This document shows, in pieces, positions 6,574 to 13,824 of a DNA stretch of 34,124 nucleotides. The position numbers and the translations under genes are program-made. Position 1 is the stretch's first letter, and each line of letters starts with the position of its first letter. Origin of the DNA: a virus; IMG/VR virus record IMGVR_UViG_3300032286_000366, positions 1-34,124 of that record. One strand, 5' to 3'. Below the pieces are notes generated by a model, which saw only the letters and a list, made by a program, of their open reading frames with translations, was not told where the DNA came from and did not search any database.

Positions 6574-9068
6574 TCAATAATATCCTGAATGTCTATTCCA
6601 ATCGGGTTACCTTGAGTGTCGTTAATTATAGTTGCCTTTCTTTTCTTTTGAATAGCGTCCATGCTCATGCGGATTTGCTCAATCTGCTGCTCTTGCTGCA
6701 ATCTGCGCTCTTCTATCAATTTTTCTTGCTGAGACAATCGGAACTGGGTCTGTTGAGCTTCTAATTCTTGAACCTTTAACAATCCTTGCAGCCTGTTGTT
6801 TTCTGCTGTTATCTCATTCTTCATACTTTGACCTTCAGTCATAGCCTGAACTTTGAGCATATCAACTTGAACTGAATTAGCCTTAATCTGTAATTCTTGT
6901 TGCTTCAACGCCAACTCTTGTTCCGCAACATACTGTTCAAGCTGTGCTTTCTGCATCTGGATATTTCCAGATAATTGCTCACGTTGCATTTTCATCTGCT
7001 GCTCTTGAGCAGATAGCATATTCTTTTCATGGCTGTCTTGAGCTTGGATTTGAGTAGCTTGAATCCTAGCCTGAGCTTCCATTTGAGCAATCTGCATCCT
7101 AGCTTGCATTTCTTGCATAACAGGATCTGGAGGTGGTGGTTGTTTAGCTGCTTCCTCTTTAGCCTTAGAAATCTCACCAATCTGATTAAGTGCTTTGGTG
7201 AAGATGCCATCGAGTTCTTTGCCAGACTTAAATCGCTTGATCACGTTCTGGAACAGTTCGATTGAAAACCCTAAGAGTGGAGGGTATTGCTCAATGAGAG
7301 AACGCATCTGGTTGAAGAACTCTCCCGCAGTTGACATGAGCTGCGCGCCCTCTTGCTGCTCTTGCGCTTGGTCGATGGCAACCATGCTGTCAGAAGCAAT
7401 CTTAATGCGATAATTGATCCTATCGTCATCACGCAAGAACCCAAGGATTTGCTCCTTGTACATTGCAATTTGCATCTCTATAGGTGGCCCCATTGGCATG
7501 GGAGGTGGTGTCATACCCATATCACCTGGTGACATACCCTCTTGACCTTCTGGCATTGGAGGTGCAGGTGGCGGCTCTGGTGGGGGTGGCAACACAGCCT
7601 CAATCATTCTGTCGGCATCGCCAACATCGAAGATTGTCTCTGGGTCAAACTGCTCCGCAATAATCGTGCCAAGTTTTGCAATCGCATCAGAGATGAACTT
7701 GCAGAACATATTCTGTCGGACAACGAGACCAAGGGATGACCACTGCGATTCCAGCCTGTTAGCTGTCGCCGACTTATATTGCTCTGATGTTCCGCGAAGG
7801 AGATCAGACACTTTCAAAGTTTCGTAGAGTTGCTGGAGTGCTGATTGCCTAGCTGCCTGAAGCTGCTGGAGCGCATTAACATATGGAGCAATGTCCATGA
7901 ACTCAACGCCAGATTGCAGACCACCACGGCTCTTATAGGACGGCCAATTCATGACTGGGACCATCTTTAGGTCGCCAATCATAAGCTTTTCAACCTGCAA
8001 GCCTAGTGAGGCATCATATAGCGCATTGGTACGGATTGTCTGAGTGACGGCATGGATACGGGTCGTGAGTCGTTCAATCTCAAGGATTTGATCTTTTACG
8101 TGAGCATAATCAGAAACTGGAATGACACTGTCCGGGTCTGCTGATTGCGCGATTATCGAACAAGGGTAGAAGCCTTCAAAGTCGATAGGTGGCTCTGACT
8201 CATGGATGATGAACTTTTCTGCTGACTTGTGTCCCCAGTAAACCTTTTCGGTTTCCTCGCACCAAATCTCATAAACCTCAGCTTTGCCTTCGTACTTGTC
8301 AGAATCCTTGTTCCAATCCTTTGTTGCTTTGTCTGGAAACGAATCAAAGTGCATCTTGTCGGCAACTTCAGCGCCAAATAACTCTTCTGCTTGTGGTCGT
8401 GTCAGATATGCGCGACGTGAGCGCCATTCTATTTCTGTTTCGTTACGAGCATCGGAGCAGAAATAATCGTTGTATTGAACAACGTCCAAGCAAGCATCAT
8501 CGCTTTCTTTCTTTTCAATCTTAACCTTAGCAAGTATTAGACCACCTGGTCCTTCACGCTGCTCAAGTATTTCCTGCGTAAATGATTGTCCTTGGTCGTC
8601 CAATAGCGTTCCATCCGCCGACGGGAAGAGAGCGATTTCCATCTCTTCTTCCTCAATCTCAGCCTCATACCGTGCCCAAAGAACAGCACGACCAGTAAGA
8701 AGGAACTGCAACGCTGAGTTATATCCAACGTTATCAAATGGAAACTCACAGTCCATTACATACTGGATATTCCGCTCTAGAATAACAGCGGATAGTTCCT
8801 CAAGTGTGCCGCCAGTTCGCTTACGAAGACTTACTTCCGCTTTTGGCGTGGAAGAATAATAAGCAGGTAAGAGAGTATTAACACAATACCACCATACGTT
8901 AAGTCTTCGCTCTGTATCATTTAGAATGCCTACTTGCTTTTGCGCATTGTAAACGCGAATAGATTCTTCAGCCATTTCGATGAACTTTTTGGATCGCTCT
9001 TCCGCACGGGTTATTTCCGTTTTCCAATAAGTAGAAGAGAATCGTTCAACTAATGGCTTAATCTTCAT
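6570..9068 (-). CDS. Portal protein (P22 type)
   Basis: The portal forms the ring through which DNA is packaged and the tail attaches. At 832 residues it is long, in the range of P22-type portals (P22 gp1 is 725). The N-terminal two thirds has the usual portal helices (YWKTEITRAEERSKKFIEMA; NVWWYCVNTLLPAYYSSTPK). A Pro-rich linker (PPPPEPPPAPPMPEGQEG, near residue 495) leads to a long Gln-rich coiled coil (about residues 640-790: QMQIAQMEAQARIQATQIQ and onward), comparable to the C-terminal barrel of P22 portal. The start overlaps the large terminase stop as ATGA. Identification is strong by order and sequence style. Confidence 0.9.
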   Translation of the reverse strand: MKIKPLVERFSSTYWKTEITRAEERSKKFIEMAEESIRVYNAQKQVGILNDTERRLNVWWYCVNTLLPAYYSSTPKAEVSLRKRTGGTLEELSAVILERNIQYVMDCEFPFDNVGYNSALQFLLTGRAVLWARYEAEIEEEEMEIALFPSADGTLLDDQGQSFTQEILEQREGPGGLILAKVKIEKKESDDACLDVVQYNDYFCSDARNETEIEWRSRRAYLTRPQAEELFGAEVADKMHFDSFPDKATKDWNKDSDKYEGKAEVYEIWCEETEKVYWGHKSAEKFIIHESEPPIDFEGFYPCSIIAQSADPDSVIPVSDYAHVKDQILEIERLTTRIHAVTQTIRTNALYDASLGLQVEKLMIGDLKMVPVMNWPSYKSRGGLQSGVEFMDIAPYVNALQQLQAARQSALQQLYETLKVSDLLRGTSEQYKSATANRLESQWSSLGLVVRQNMFCKFISDAIAKLGTIIAEQFDPETIFDVGDADRMIEAVLPPPPEPPPAPPMPEGQEGMSPGDMGMTPPPMPMGPPIEMQIAMYKEQILGFLRDDDRINYRIKIASDSMVAIDQAQEQQEGAQLMSTAGEFFNQMRSLIEQYPPLLGFSIELFQNVIKRFKSGKELDGIFTKALNQIGEISKAKEEAAKQPPPPDPVMQEMQARMQIAQMEAQARIQATQIQAQDSHEKNMLSAQEQQMKMQREQLSGNIQMQKAQLEQYVAEQELALKQQELQIKANSVQVDMLKVQAMTEGQSMKNEITAENNRLQGLLKVQELEAQQTQFRLSQQEKLIEERRLQQEQQIEQIRMSMDAIQKKRKATIINDTQGNPIGIDIQDIIE

Positions 9069-10471
9069 ATTGTAGCTCTACCTCTTTGTGACCGCATTTG
9101 TGCTATATATGCTTGCAGCTTAATCACACCTTTGTTGAATACTTCCGCCGGCTGTTCCCACTTACTATCAACCAACCGTTCTTTGCAGAGGTATCTGAGT
9201 GCATCCGGCAAATGGTCATTGCCTTCTGTATCAACGTCCTCTGGTCTTCGTTTGTCAATTGCCAAACTAGGGAGAGATTCTAATAGTCCTGGGCAGTTGG
9301 TGGTAATATACAACAGAGCCGGCTTGCTCACCAACCGTTGTCTTATCTGCGACCACCCGGATAAACGATCATTATCGGCTTGCCTGAAGTTCGGATGCTT
9401 GTACTTTGCAAACACCGTATGGAACTGGTCTGCGATACTGGGTCCACCTTGATTATTAAATATGGAAGGATCAGCGGCTGCGTGGACGTTTTCGCCGATT
9501 GAGGCTGAGGCGATTCGTTCAGCTTGTTGGATATTATCAATTCCCTTTCCATGCATTTCTCGATAGATGACGATTGCTCCTTTTGGAAAAGGGACTTCAT
9601 TACCCTTATCATCCCTTCCAGAACTAACAGCGCCCCAGACAGCAGCAAAAGGGCTCCTGAAACCCCAATCATACCCAAGATAGCGAGGCCAGTGCTTAGG
9701 TACATTAAAAGGTGGGATAATGTGCCGCGAACTAAACTCTGGAAAGTAGCTGCCTTCATGAATCTCAAAGTCTCCTTCTAGCCATGCGCGTACTAACTCA
9801 GGACTACCAACCATGTGCAATCTGTTGATATATTCAGGGTCTTGAGCCAATAGAATCTTGTTGTCTCCAATTCGGCTGGGGATATAAATGTAGTCAAACG
9901 ATGAGCCGTTAGGCAGTTCTTTGGTAAGTATCTTCTTGCCGTTTGGTGCTGGTCTGATAAACAGCTCTTTAAGCCAGTGATGACCTACGCCGCCAGGGTT
10001 AAAGGTTAAAATAACCTGCCCACCGCCTCTACCTCGCAATGCTCCAAACAGTTTCCAAACTGGAGAAGGATTTGCATAGTTGCCCACTTCTTCCACAGCC
10101 GCATGACTCAAATTTTGCCCTTGAAATTTTTCTGCATCGCTATCGTCAGCTAATGGACGAAATCGCAACCGTGCGCCATTAGGAAACGTAAACTGCTTCT
10201 TCTGGTCCTGCCAATGAGCGCGAAGTGGCAGGTAAATCTGCTTGGCTCGCTCAATCAAGTCATCTGCTTGGGGTAACTCTTTACGAAAGAATATAGCGTT
10301 AAAAGCCTCACCAAGCTGCTCTTGGTTGATAGCGAACTTGCCCAACACTCCATCGGTCTTACCGCCGCCACGAGCACCACCAAATCCAATTAGTGTGATA
10401 GGACAATGTATAAGCATCTCCTGAGATCCAGGTTGAGGTGCCCATACTATGCGCTCAGTAACTTCATCCAT
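9065..10471 (-). CDS. terL: Terminase large subunit
   Basis: The ATPase and nuclease that packages DNA into the prohead. From the chosen start (468 residues) it shows a Walker A GGARGGGKT (about residues 33-41), a Walker B-like AAVEEVGN, a coupling segment ILTFNPGG, and a C-terminal RNase H-type nuclease with conserved acids in YLGYDWGFRSPFAAV, AAADPSIFNN and DHLPDALRYL. The frame is open for 15 further codons upstream, but ATG at 10471 overlaps the TAA of the preceding gene (TAATG), the same coupling used by its neighbours, so that start is preferred. The portal gene begins inside its stop codon. Confidence 0.96.
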   Translation of the reverse strand: MDEVTERIVWAPQPGSQEMLIHCPITLIGFGGARGGGKTDGVLGKFAINQEQLGEAFNAIFFRKELPQADDLIERAKQIYLPLRAHWQDQKKQFTFPNGARLRFRPLADDSDAEKFQGQNLSHAAVEEVGNYANPSPVWKLFGALRGRGGGQVILTFNPGGVGHHWLKELFIRPAPNGKKILTKELPNGSSFDYIYIPSRIGDNKILLAQDPEYINRLHMVGSPELVRAWLEGDFEIHEGSYFPEFSSRHIIPPFNVPKHWPRYLGYDWGFRSPFAAVWGAVSSGRDDKGNEVPFPKGAIVIYREMHGKGIDNIQQAERIASASIGENVHAAADPSIFNNQGGPSIADQFHTVFAKYKHPNFRQADNDRLSGWSQIRQRLVSKPALLYITTNCPGLLESLPSLAIDKRRPEDVDTEGNDHLPDALRYLCKERLVDSKWEQPAEVFNKGVIKLQAYIAQMRSQRGRATI

Positions 10472-10677
10472 TACAAATGCTTTAAACTCTGACAATAGAC
10501 CCAGAAGTCTTCCCACGTAGCTAAATTCTGATGCGGCTCTGACTTATCGCCACACTCGCTACACTTAACTCGCTGGTTCTTAGGCATATCGGTATCAAAC
10601 TCTTCAACAGCGCCACAATGCGGACACTTCCAGAAGTTGTCGTCAGTCTCATCCTTCATGCGATGCTCAATGCCCAT
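10471..10677 (-). CDS. Small zinc-ribbon protein upstream of terL
   Basis: A 68-residue protein with two Cys pairs, CPHC (residues 18-21) and CSEC (about 39-42), spaced as in a zinc ribbon. Nothing else in it suggests catalysis. It could bind nucleic acid or assist terminase. It is coupled on both sides: its ATG overlaps the previous TAA, and terL starts inside its own stop codon. The last codons of the upstream gene (CCGGAGGAA) provide its ribosome site. Confidence 0.75.
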   Translation of the reverse strand: MGIEHRMKDETDDNFWKCPHCGAVEEFDTDMPKNQRVKCSECGDKSEPHQNLATWEDFWVYCQSLKHL

Positions 10678-10916
10678 TATTCCTCCGGTGGCTTTGGGTG
10701 TTCAATTTGCGTCCACGCAATTATGCGATCACCTTCAACTAATGGTGCTGCATGATCCAAATCCCAAGCATCAGTTTCATGGTCAAACCAACATATAAAC
10801 AGCCGACCATGCTTGCTAACGGCTAAAACACGGCTGATAAACAGCGGTAATCCACACACAAAGTCTGGCGCATCGTAATCAACAAACTGCCAGTCATCAG
10901 CAATAACTTTAGCCAT
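10677..10916 (-). CDS. Diverged DUF551-like protein
   Basis: A 79-residue protein, last of three similar tandem genes. It resembles the DUF551 neighbours upstream in layout: a Trp-containing beta segment (RLFICWFDHETDAWDLD) and an ending IIAWTQIEHPKPPEE that parallels THWMPLPKSPEE of the gene before it. Similarity is weak enough that it may be only a paralogue in decay or a different small beta protein. It starts at TAATG shared with the 58-residue gene, and its own PPEE codons carry the GGAGGA ribosome site of the next gene. Confidence 0.65.
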   Translation of the reverse strand: MAKVIADDWQFVDYDAPDFVCGLPLFISRVLAVSKHGRLFICWFDHETDAWDLDHAAPLVEGDRIIAWTQIEHPKPPEE

Positions 10917-11092
10917 TACTCCTCCGGCGACTTAGGTAGCGGCATCCAGTGGGTAACCCATAGCAACATGCGTCCATCCCTGCACCACCCATCATCACAA
11001 AAACAAGCCTCTGAAACACCATCTGCCCAAGCAATCAATACATTGCTTGCATCTTCCGGCAACCGATCCTTTACACTGATCCATTCGCTCAT
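10916..11092 (-). CDS. Short DUF551-domain protein (58 residues)
   Basis: A minimal DUF551 protein reading from ATG at 11092 to TAA at 10916. It begins MSEWISVKDRLPEDASNVLI and ends VTHWMPLPKSPEE, the two signature ends of the DUF551 family, with Cys residues between (EACFCDDGWC). It is essentially the C-terminal domain of the 128-residue gene just upstream, so the pair looks like a tandem duplication. Function of DUF551 is unknown; it is common in phages and prophages of proteobacteria. AAAGGAGGA at the end of the upstream gene is the ribosome site and the start overlaps the upstream stop (ATGA). Confidence 0.8.
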   Translation of the reverse strand: MSEWISVKDRLPEDASNVLIAWADGVSEACFCDDGWCRDGRMLLWVTHWMPLPKSPEE

Positions 11093-11475
11093 ACTTCCTC
11101 CTTTGGCGCAGCAGGTAGCGGCATCCAGTGGGTGACTTGATCTTTATTATAATGTTTCCATCCACTGCACATATTAGGATCTCCTGATGCAGTTTCAATA
11201 AAAACATATTCGCTCGTTCCACATTTTATCCATGCCAATACATTAAGATTTCGCTCTGGCAACCGATCCTTCACGCTGATCCACTGCGGCGCTGCGGTTT
11301 GCACAGCTTCGCTGTTTGAGCGTCCCGCCTGGTAGCCAGCGACATATCCTTGTTTTTGAAACTCTATTGTATATTCGTCACGAAATGGCTCTGTATTCCA
11401 GCCGTTTGTTTCAATCCATTCCTCTGCCATCCGGCTTGCTTCGCAACCCTGCTTCTCTTCAGGTGTTTTACTCAT
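11089..11475 (-). CDS. DUF551-domain protein (128 residues)
   Basis: The C-terminal half is a clear DUF551 domain: QWISVKDRLPERNLNVLAWI followed by a beta segment and VTHWMPLPAAPKEE. The N-terminal half (MSKTPEEKQGCEASRMAEEW, then YTIEFQKQGYVAGYQAGR) is a helical region typical of phage DUF551 proteins, probably a small dimer or partner module. The preferred ATG at 11475 overlaps the upstream stop (TGATG); an in-frame ATG four codons earlier is possible. Function is unknown. It lies between terminase genes, unusual company for this accessory family. Confidence 0.8.
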   Translation of the reverse strand: MSKTPEEKQGCEASRMAEEWIETNGWNTEPFRDEYTIEFQKQGYVAGYQAGRSNSEAVQTAAPQWISVKDRLPERNLNVLAWIKCGTSEYVFIETASGDPNMCSGWKHYNKDQVTHWMPLPAAPKEEV

Positions 11476-11666
11476 CACAACCCCCATACACGTTTATAAA
11501 AAGGCTTTGAAACTGTATTTCTAAATCGAATAAACCTTATGCCGCACCATCGATTGCCACATGATAACCAATTATTAAAAGACACATAAATGCCTATATG
11601 AGCACACTTAGGACAGCGATAATGATATAGCCGCTCTTTTCTGATTTTAGAGGGATTGGAAGTCAT
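11475..11666 (-). CDS. Small Cys-rich zinc-ribbon-like protein
   Basis: A 63-residue basic protein with CPKC (residues 18-21) and SCGNRWC (about 35-41) pairs, compatible with one zinc ribbon. It starts at ATG 11666 after GCGAGACAC, a variant of the GGAGACAC leader seen in the early region. It ends on the start codon of the DUF551 gene. A DNA-binding or adaptor role is possible; no family is recognised. Confidence 0.6.
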   Translation of the reverse strand: MTSNPSKIRKERLYHYRCPKCAHIGIYVSFNNWLSCGNRWCGIRFIRFRNTVSKPFYKRVWGL

Positions 11667-11700
11667 GTGTCTCGCAAAGTTTTAAGTCTGCTCAACCTTA

Positions 11701-12210
11701 CTACTCTTCCTCTTCCTCTGCACTAGAATTAATATACCTTTGCTCGAACTCTTCACGGCTCAGAGGTCTAGCACTCACAACAGCGTTTATAGTGCCAACG
11801 TGCTCAACAACATTAGCCTCAGTCCAACCTAACTTACTCTTACCCAGGTACATCAATACCTGCGGATTGCCAGCCATAGCCTGCTCCATCAACCCTCTAG
11901 CCACAACCTCCTGCATGCCAGCCTGGCCAGCCGCATACTCCTCGCCATACCACTTGGTCAGCTCAGTAGGAGATAACCTACACGCTATAGCCACAGCACT
12001 CTTAGACAAACCCAACCGCGCTAGCCTAGTGACAGCACCCATAGTCTCTGGATCCTTCTCATAGCACTGATTGCTATAGTCCTTCCTACGAGGCGGGTTA
12101 ATAACTATAGTTTTAGTCTCAACGAATACTTTTGGATTTTTTTCAGCGGCCGTCTCTACAGAATCGACCGCCTGTTTCAAATCTGTTTCAGAATCGTTTT
12201 TTGTGCTCAT
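11701..12210 (-). CDS. terS: Terminase small subunit (putative)
   Basis: A 169-residue protein with a Lys- and Asp-rich N-terminus, then a helix-turn-helix-like segment (RLARLGLSKSAVAIACRLS, about residues 62-80) and a helical oligomerisation region (QEVVARGLMEQAMAGNPQVL, then MYLGKSKLGWTE). The combination of HTH followed by AMAGNPQVLMYLGKSKLGW is typical of small terminase subunits that recognise the packaging site and stimulate the large subunit. The C-terminus is a run of five Glu. It is the first gene of the late operon. No clear Shine-Dalgarno sequence precedes the ATG, so expression may be low. Confidence 0.8.
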   Translation of the reverse strand: MSTKNDSETDLKQAVDSVETAAEKNPKVFVETKTIVINPPRRKDYSNQCYEKDPETMGAVTRLARLGLSKSAVAIACRLSPTELTKWYGEEYAAGQAGMQEVVARGLMEQAMAGNPQVLMYLGKSKLGWTEANVVEHVGTINAVVSARPLSREEFEQRYINSSAEEEEE

Positions 12211-12470
12211 AGGTTAAAACAATGGTTGGGTGGATAAATTGGGGTTTTTATATGGGAGATGGGATATGTGGGTAAGCTGCTCGCGCCCCACTTTCAAATT
12301 AAAAACTTTTTCAAAAATCTGTGCCACGGCTACAAACTCTCCGCTAAGTTATTGAAACCATTATGCTACTTTCTTACTTAACTAGTTTTGTGGTTCTCGG
12401 TAGGTAGGATAGTCTAGTAATATTATATAGTTATGTATGTTATGTGTGGTTGGTGGTGAGTACATACCCT
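12211..12470 (-). other. Non-coding leader upstream of the late operon
   Basis: A 260-base, A/T-rich stretch without a convincing gene. On the minus strand a TATAAT hexamer lies at 12422-12427 but has no good -35 partner, so the late promoter may need an activator or may lie elsewhere. Poly-A and poly-T tracts around 12300-12320 are present. As the region just upstream of the small terminase gene it is also a natural place for the packaging recognition site, but no repeat set was found. Confidence 0.4.
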
Positions 12471-12728
12471 TTACTTTGCAATCTCACGCAGTAGCTCGCA
12501 CCATTCTGCGTCACTGAGACCACTAGCACGTTGCAATGCTACCAGCTCATGCGCTGTGTATACCCGCTTGCATCTCTCACGATTAACTATCGCCCACCTT
12601 GATACGCCTAGTAGAGCCGCCATATCGACTTGAGTTAAGCCGAGTTTACTACGCACCAAAGTATATAGGAGGCCAGGCGTTCGTTTAGCCTTGCGTATCT
12701 GAGAGGCTGTGAGACCACTCCTAACCAT
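12471..12728 (-). CDS. Cro/CI-type helix-turn-helix regulator
   Basis: The 85-residue form contains an XRE-like HTH: LVRSKLGLTQVDMAALLGVS (helices 1-2) then RWAIVNRERCKR (recognition helix), followed by a short C-terminal dimerising region. Such single-domain proteins act as Cro- or antitoxin-like repressors. It is transcribed away from the early plus-strand promoter at 13001-13029, so it probably controls that switch. A GTG start at 12755 (94 residues) is possible. ATG 12728 is chosen although its GGAG is unusually close. A TTGCAA-N16-TGTAAT promoter precedes it. Confidence 0.8.
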   Translation of the reverse strand: MVRSGLTASQIRKAKRTPGLLYTLVRSKLGLTQVDMAALLGVSRWAIVNRERCKRVYTAHELVALQRASGLSDAEWCELLREIAK

Positions 12729-12779
12729 ATCTCCAGTCACAATAAGGTTGTGCACTATTACAGCGTAAACGATCTAATC

Positions 12780-12807
12780 ATTACATGCCAGTGATTACTT
12801 ATTGCAA
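12780..12807 (-). promoter_or_regulatory. Candidate sigma70 promoter for the HTH regulator
   Basis: On the minus strand TTGCAA (12802-12807) and TGTAAT (12780-12785) are separated by 16 bases. Transcription would begin near 12773, about 45 bases before the preferred start codon of the regulator. Confidence 0.4.
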
Positions 12808-12813
12808 CTGAGT

Positions 12814-12856
12814 AGCATATAGGTATGAGCTATCAGTTATATGCTCGGCTATAGCC
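12814..12856. promoter_or_regulatory. Inverted repeats, candidate operators in the switch region
   Basis: AGCATATA (12814-12821) and TATATGCT (12838-12845) form an exact 8-base inverted repeat 16 bases apart. The adjoining GGCTATAGCC (12847-12856) is a perfect 10-base palindrome. They lie between the regulator gene and the early promoter, where a Cro-like repressor would bind. No gene is seen in 12857-13000, which is A/T-rich. Confidence 0.4.
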
Positions 12857-12990
12857 TGCGCGTTGTGTTCGCTACGCTCACGGATCGTAAGACGAAATGA
12901 ACCCTCATTTTATTCATAACTTTCCACACTTTTTTCCAACTATCTCACTATGCCTAATCTTGTTGCGTAGTTACCTACCATAAAAAAAGT

Positions 12991-13083
12991 ACATCTTTTG
13001 TTGCACACTGTCATCATAGTATGTATACTGTGATTATTGAGTGAGTTATTAAGACTTACTTAATTACTGGAGACACGACTATG
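12991..13083 (+). repeat. Promoter-leader module, copy A
   Basis: This stretch and 13825-13914 are diverged copies of the same module: CATCTTTT, TTGCAC, TGTCATCATA, TATGTAT, TTATTGAGTGAG and the leader GGAGACACGACTATG occur in the same order with near-identical spacing. Each drives a different small early gene. Confidence 0.85.
13001..13029 (+). promoter_or_regulatory. Early sigma70 promoter A
   Basis: TTGCAC (13001-13006), a 17-base spacer and TATACT (13024-13029). AGTAT-GT-ATACT, an inverted repeat, covers the -10 region and could be an operator. Start of RNA is expected near 13036, about 45 bases before the first early gene. Confidence 0.75.
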
Positions 13084-13290
13084 GTAACTAAAATATTCTG
13101 GAATACTTTGACAACTGGCACCGCTCAACTTTTCATTCAAGACCTCGATACTGTAAACCCTGAAAAACAAGTAATGGCGGTGCTTAAAACTCGCGCACCG
13201 ATAGCTCGATTCCTGACACGACTTGTTGTTACCTCAGAGTGTACCGACGGATCTTATGTAGAAATTACTTTTCACACTGCAATTCAGTAG
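13081..13290 (+). CDS. Early protein of unknown function (69 residues)
   Basis: First gene after the early promoter. The product (MVTKIFWNTLTTGTAQLFIQ at the start) looks like a small beta-rich protein, with no known motif. GGAG at 13069-13072 eight bases before the ATG is part of the repeated GGAGACACGACT leader. Being promoter-proximal and well translated, it may act on the host; this is inference from position alone. Confidence 0.65.
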   Translation: MVTKIFWNTLTTGTAQLFIQDLDTVNPEKQVMAVLKTRAPIARFLTRLVVTSECTDGSYVEITFHTAIQ

Positions 13291-13342
13291 TAACGACTAA
13301 TTTAAAACATAGAAGCATCAACGATTAACTGGAGACACGACT

Positions 13343-13489
13343 ATGAACTTAATTGCTTACATCATCATGAAAGTTACGGGCTACAGATTTCCGAAAGAGG
13401 GCTTGTTCGGCCGTGACACTACAAGCCGCGAAATCATTCAATGGATCGGAATCAACCCTGTATTCCTCAACCTCAGATTTTTTGAATAA
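13343..13489 (+). CDS. Early small protein (48 residues) upstream of the ribozyme
   Basis: A short gene with an exact GGAGACACGACT leader before ATG 13343. The product begins MNLIAYIIMKVTGYRFPKEG and ends NPVFLNLRFFE. It is hydrophobic at the N-terminus and has several aromatic residues; no family is recognised. The shared leader is the main reason to accept it as real. Its TAA stop (13487-13489) runs into the hammerhead ribozyme: the final A is a paired base of stem II, so terminating ribosomes should interfere with ribozyme folding. Confidence 0.7.
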   Translation: MNLIAYIIMKVTGYRFPKEGLFGRDTTSREIIQWIGINPVFLNLRFFE

Positions 13490-13540
13490 GTCGAAACGGT
13501 CGAAAGACCGTCTAGCCGTTATGCGGCTACTGATGAGACT
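13489..13540 (+). ncRNA. Type II hammerhead self-cleaving ribozyme
   Basis: All conserved hammerhead elements are present in order. Stem II is open: AGTC (13489-13492) pairs with GACT (13537-13540). Then comes G12-A13-A14 (13493-13495). Stem III is ACGGTC (13496-13501), loop GAAA, GACCGT (13506-13511), including the A15.1-U16.1 pair. The cleavage triplet is GUC (13510-13512), with cleavage after C13512. Stem I is TAGCCG (13513-13518), loop TTATG, CGGCTA (13524-13529). The core CUGAUGA is 13530-13536. Every invariant base matches, and all 16 base pairs are Watson-Crick. The order (open stem II) makes it type II, known from bacterial and phage DNA. Cleavage would leave the upstream mRNA capped by the stem III hairpin and the downstream mRNA starting with the stem I hairpin and a 5'-OH. 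Confidence 0.93.
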
Positions 13541-13557
13541 AAATGGAGACTAAGACT

Positions 13558-13818
13558 ATGATAGCTCGATTAAGCACTAAAAAAACCAGCTTAAAATCGT
13601 GGATACTTCATTGGGTAGGATGTAGCAGTTCACCTATAGGAGAGATCCTTGAGGGTCCGTGGCATCGTGTAACAGTACACCCAACGTTTACAGGACAACC
13701 AATAGAACAAGGCGAGTTACTTGGAAGATTTGAAGTCTATGACGTGCGGCGTGAGAAGGTTATCGGTCACGCCAATACGTTGAAACAATGTAAAGAATTA
13801 TTTGTTGCTTGCCTGTAA
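13558..13818 (+). CDS. Early protein of unknown function downstream of the ribozyme
   Basis: An 86-residue product starting MIARLSTKKTSLKSWILHWV. The ATG at 13558 follows GGAGACTAAGACT, a variant of the repeated leader; an in-frame ATG five codons earlier would destroy that spacing. The C-terminal half (LGRFEVYDVRREKVIGHANT) looks like a small beta protein; the N-terminal part is basic with Trp. No family is recognised. Its mRNA would be the 3' product of hammerhead cleavage, with a 5' hairpin 29 bases upstream of the start codon. Confidence 0.65.
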   Translation: MIARLSTKKTSLKSWILHWVGCSSSPIGEILEGPWHRVTVHPTFTGQPIEQGELLGRFEVYDVRREKVIGHANTLKQCKELFVACL

Positions 13819-13824
13819 CTTTCT

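Noticed and set aside
10995-11222. 75-codon minus-strand frame
   Set aside because: It is a shadow of the 58- and 128-residue DUF551 genes, which carry the recognisable family motifs in their own frames.
13489-13540. tRNA or tandem terminator explanation of the two adjacent hairpins
   Set aside because: No acceptor stem or T-loop, and no T-run follows; the core bases between the hairpins match a hammerhead exactly.
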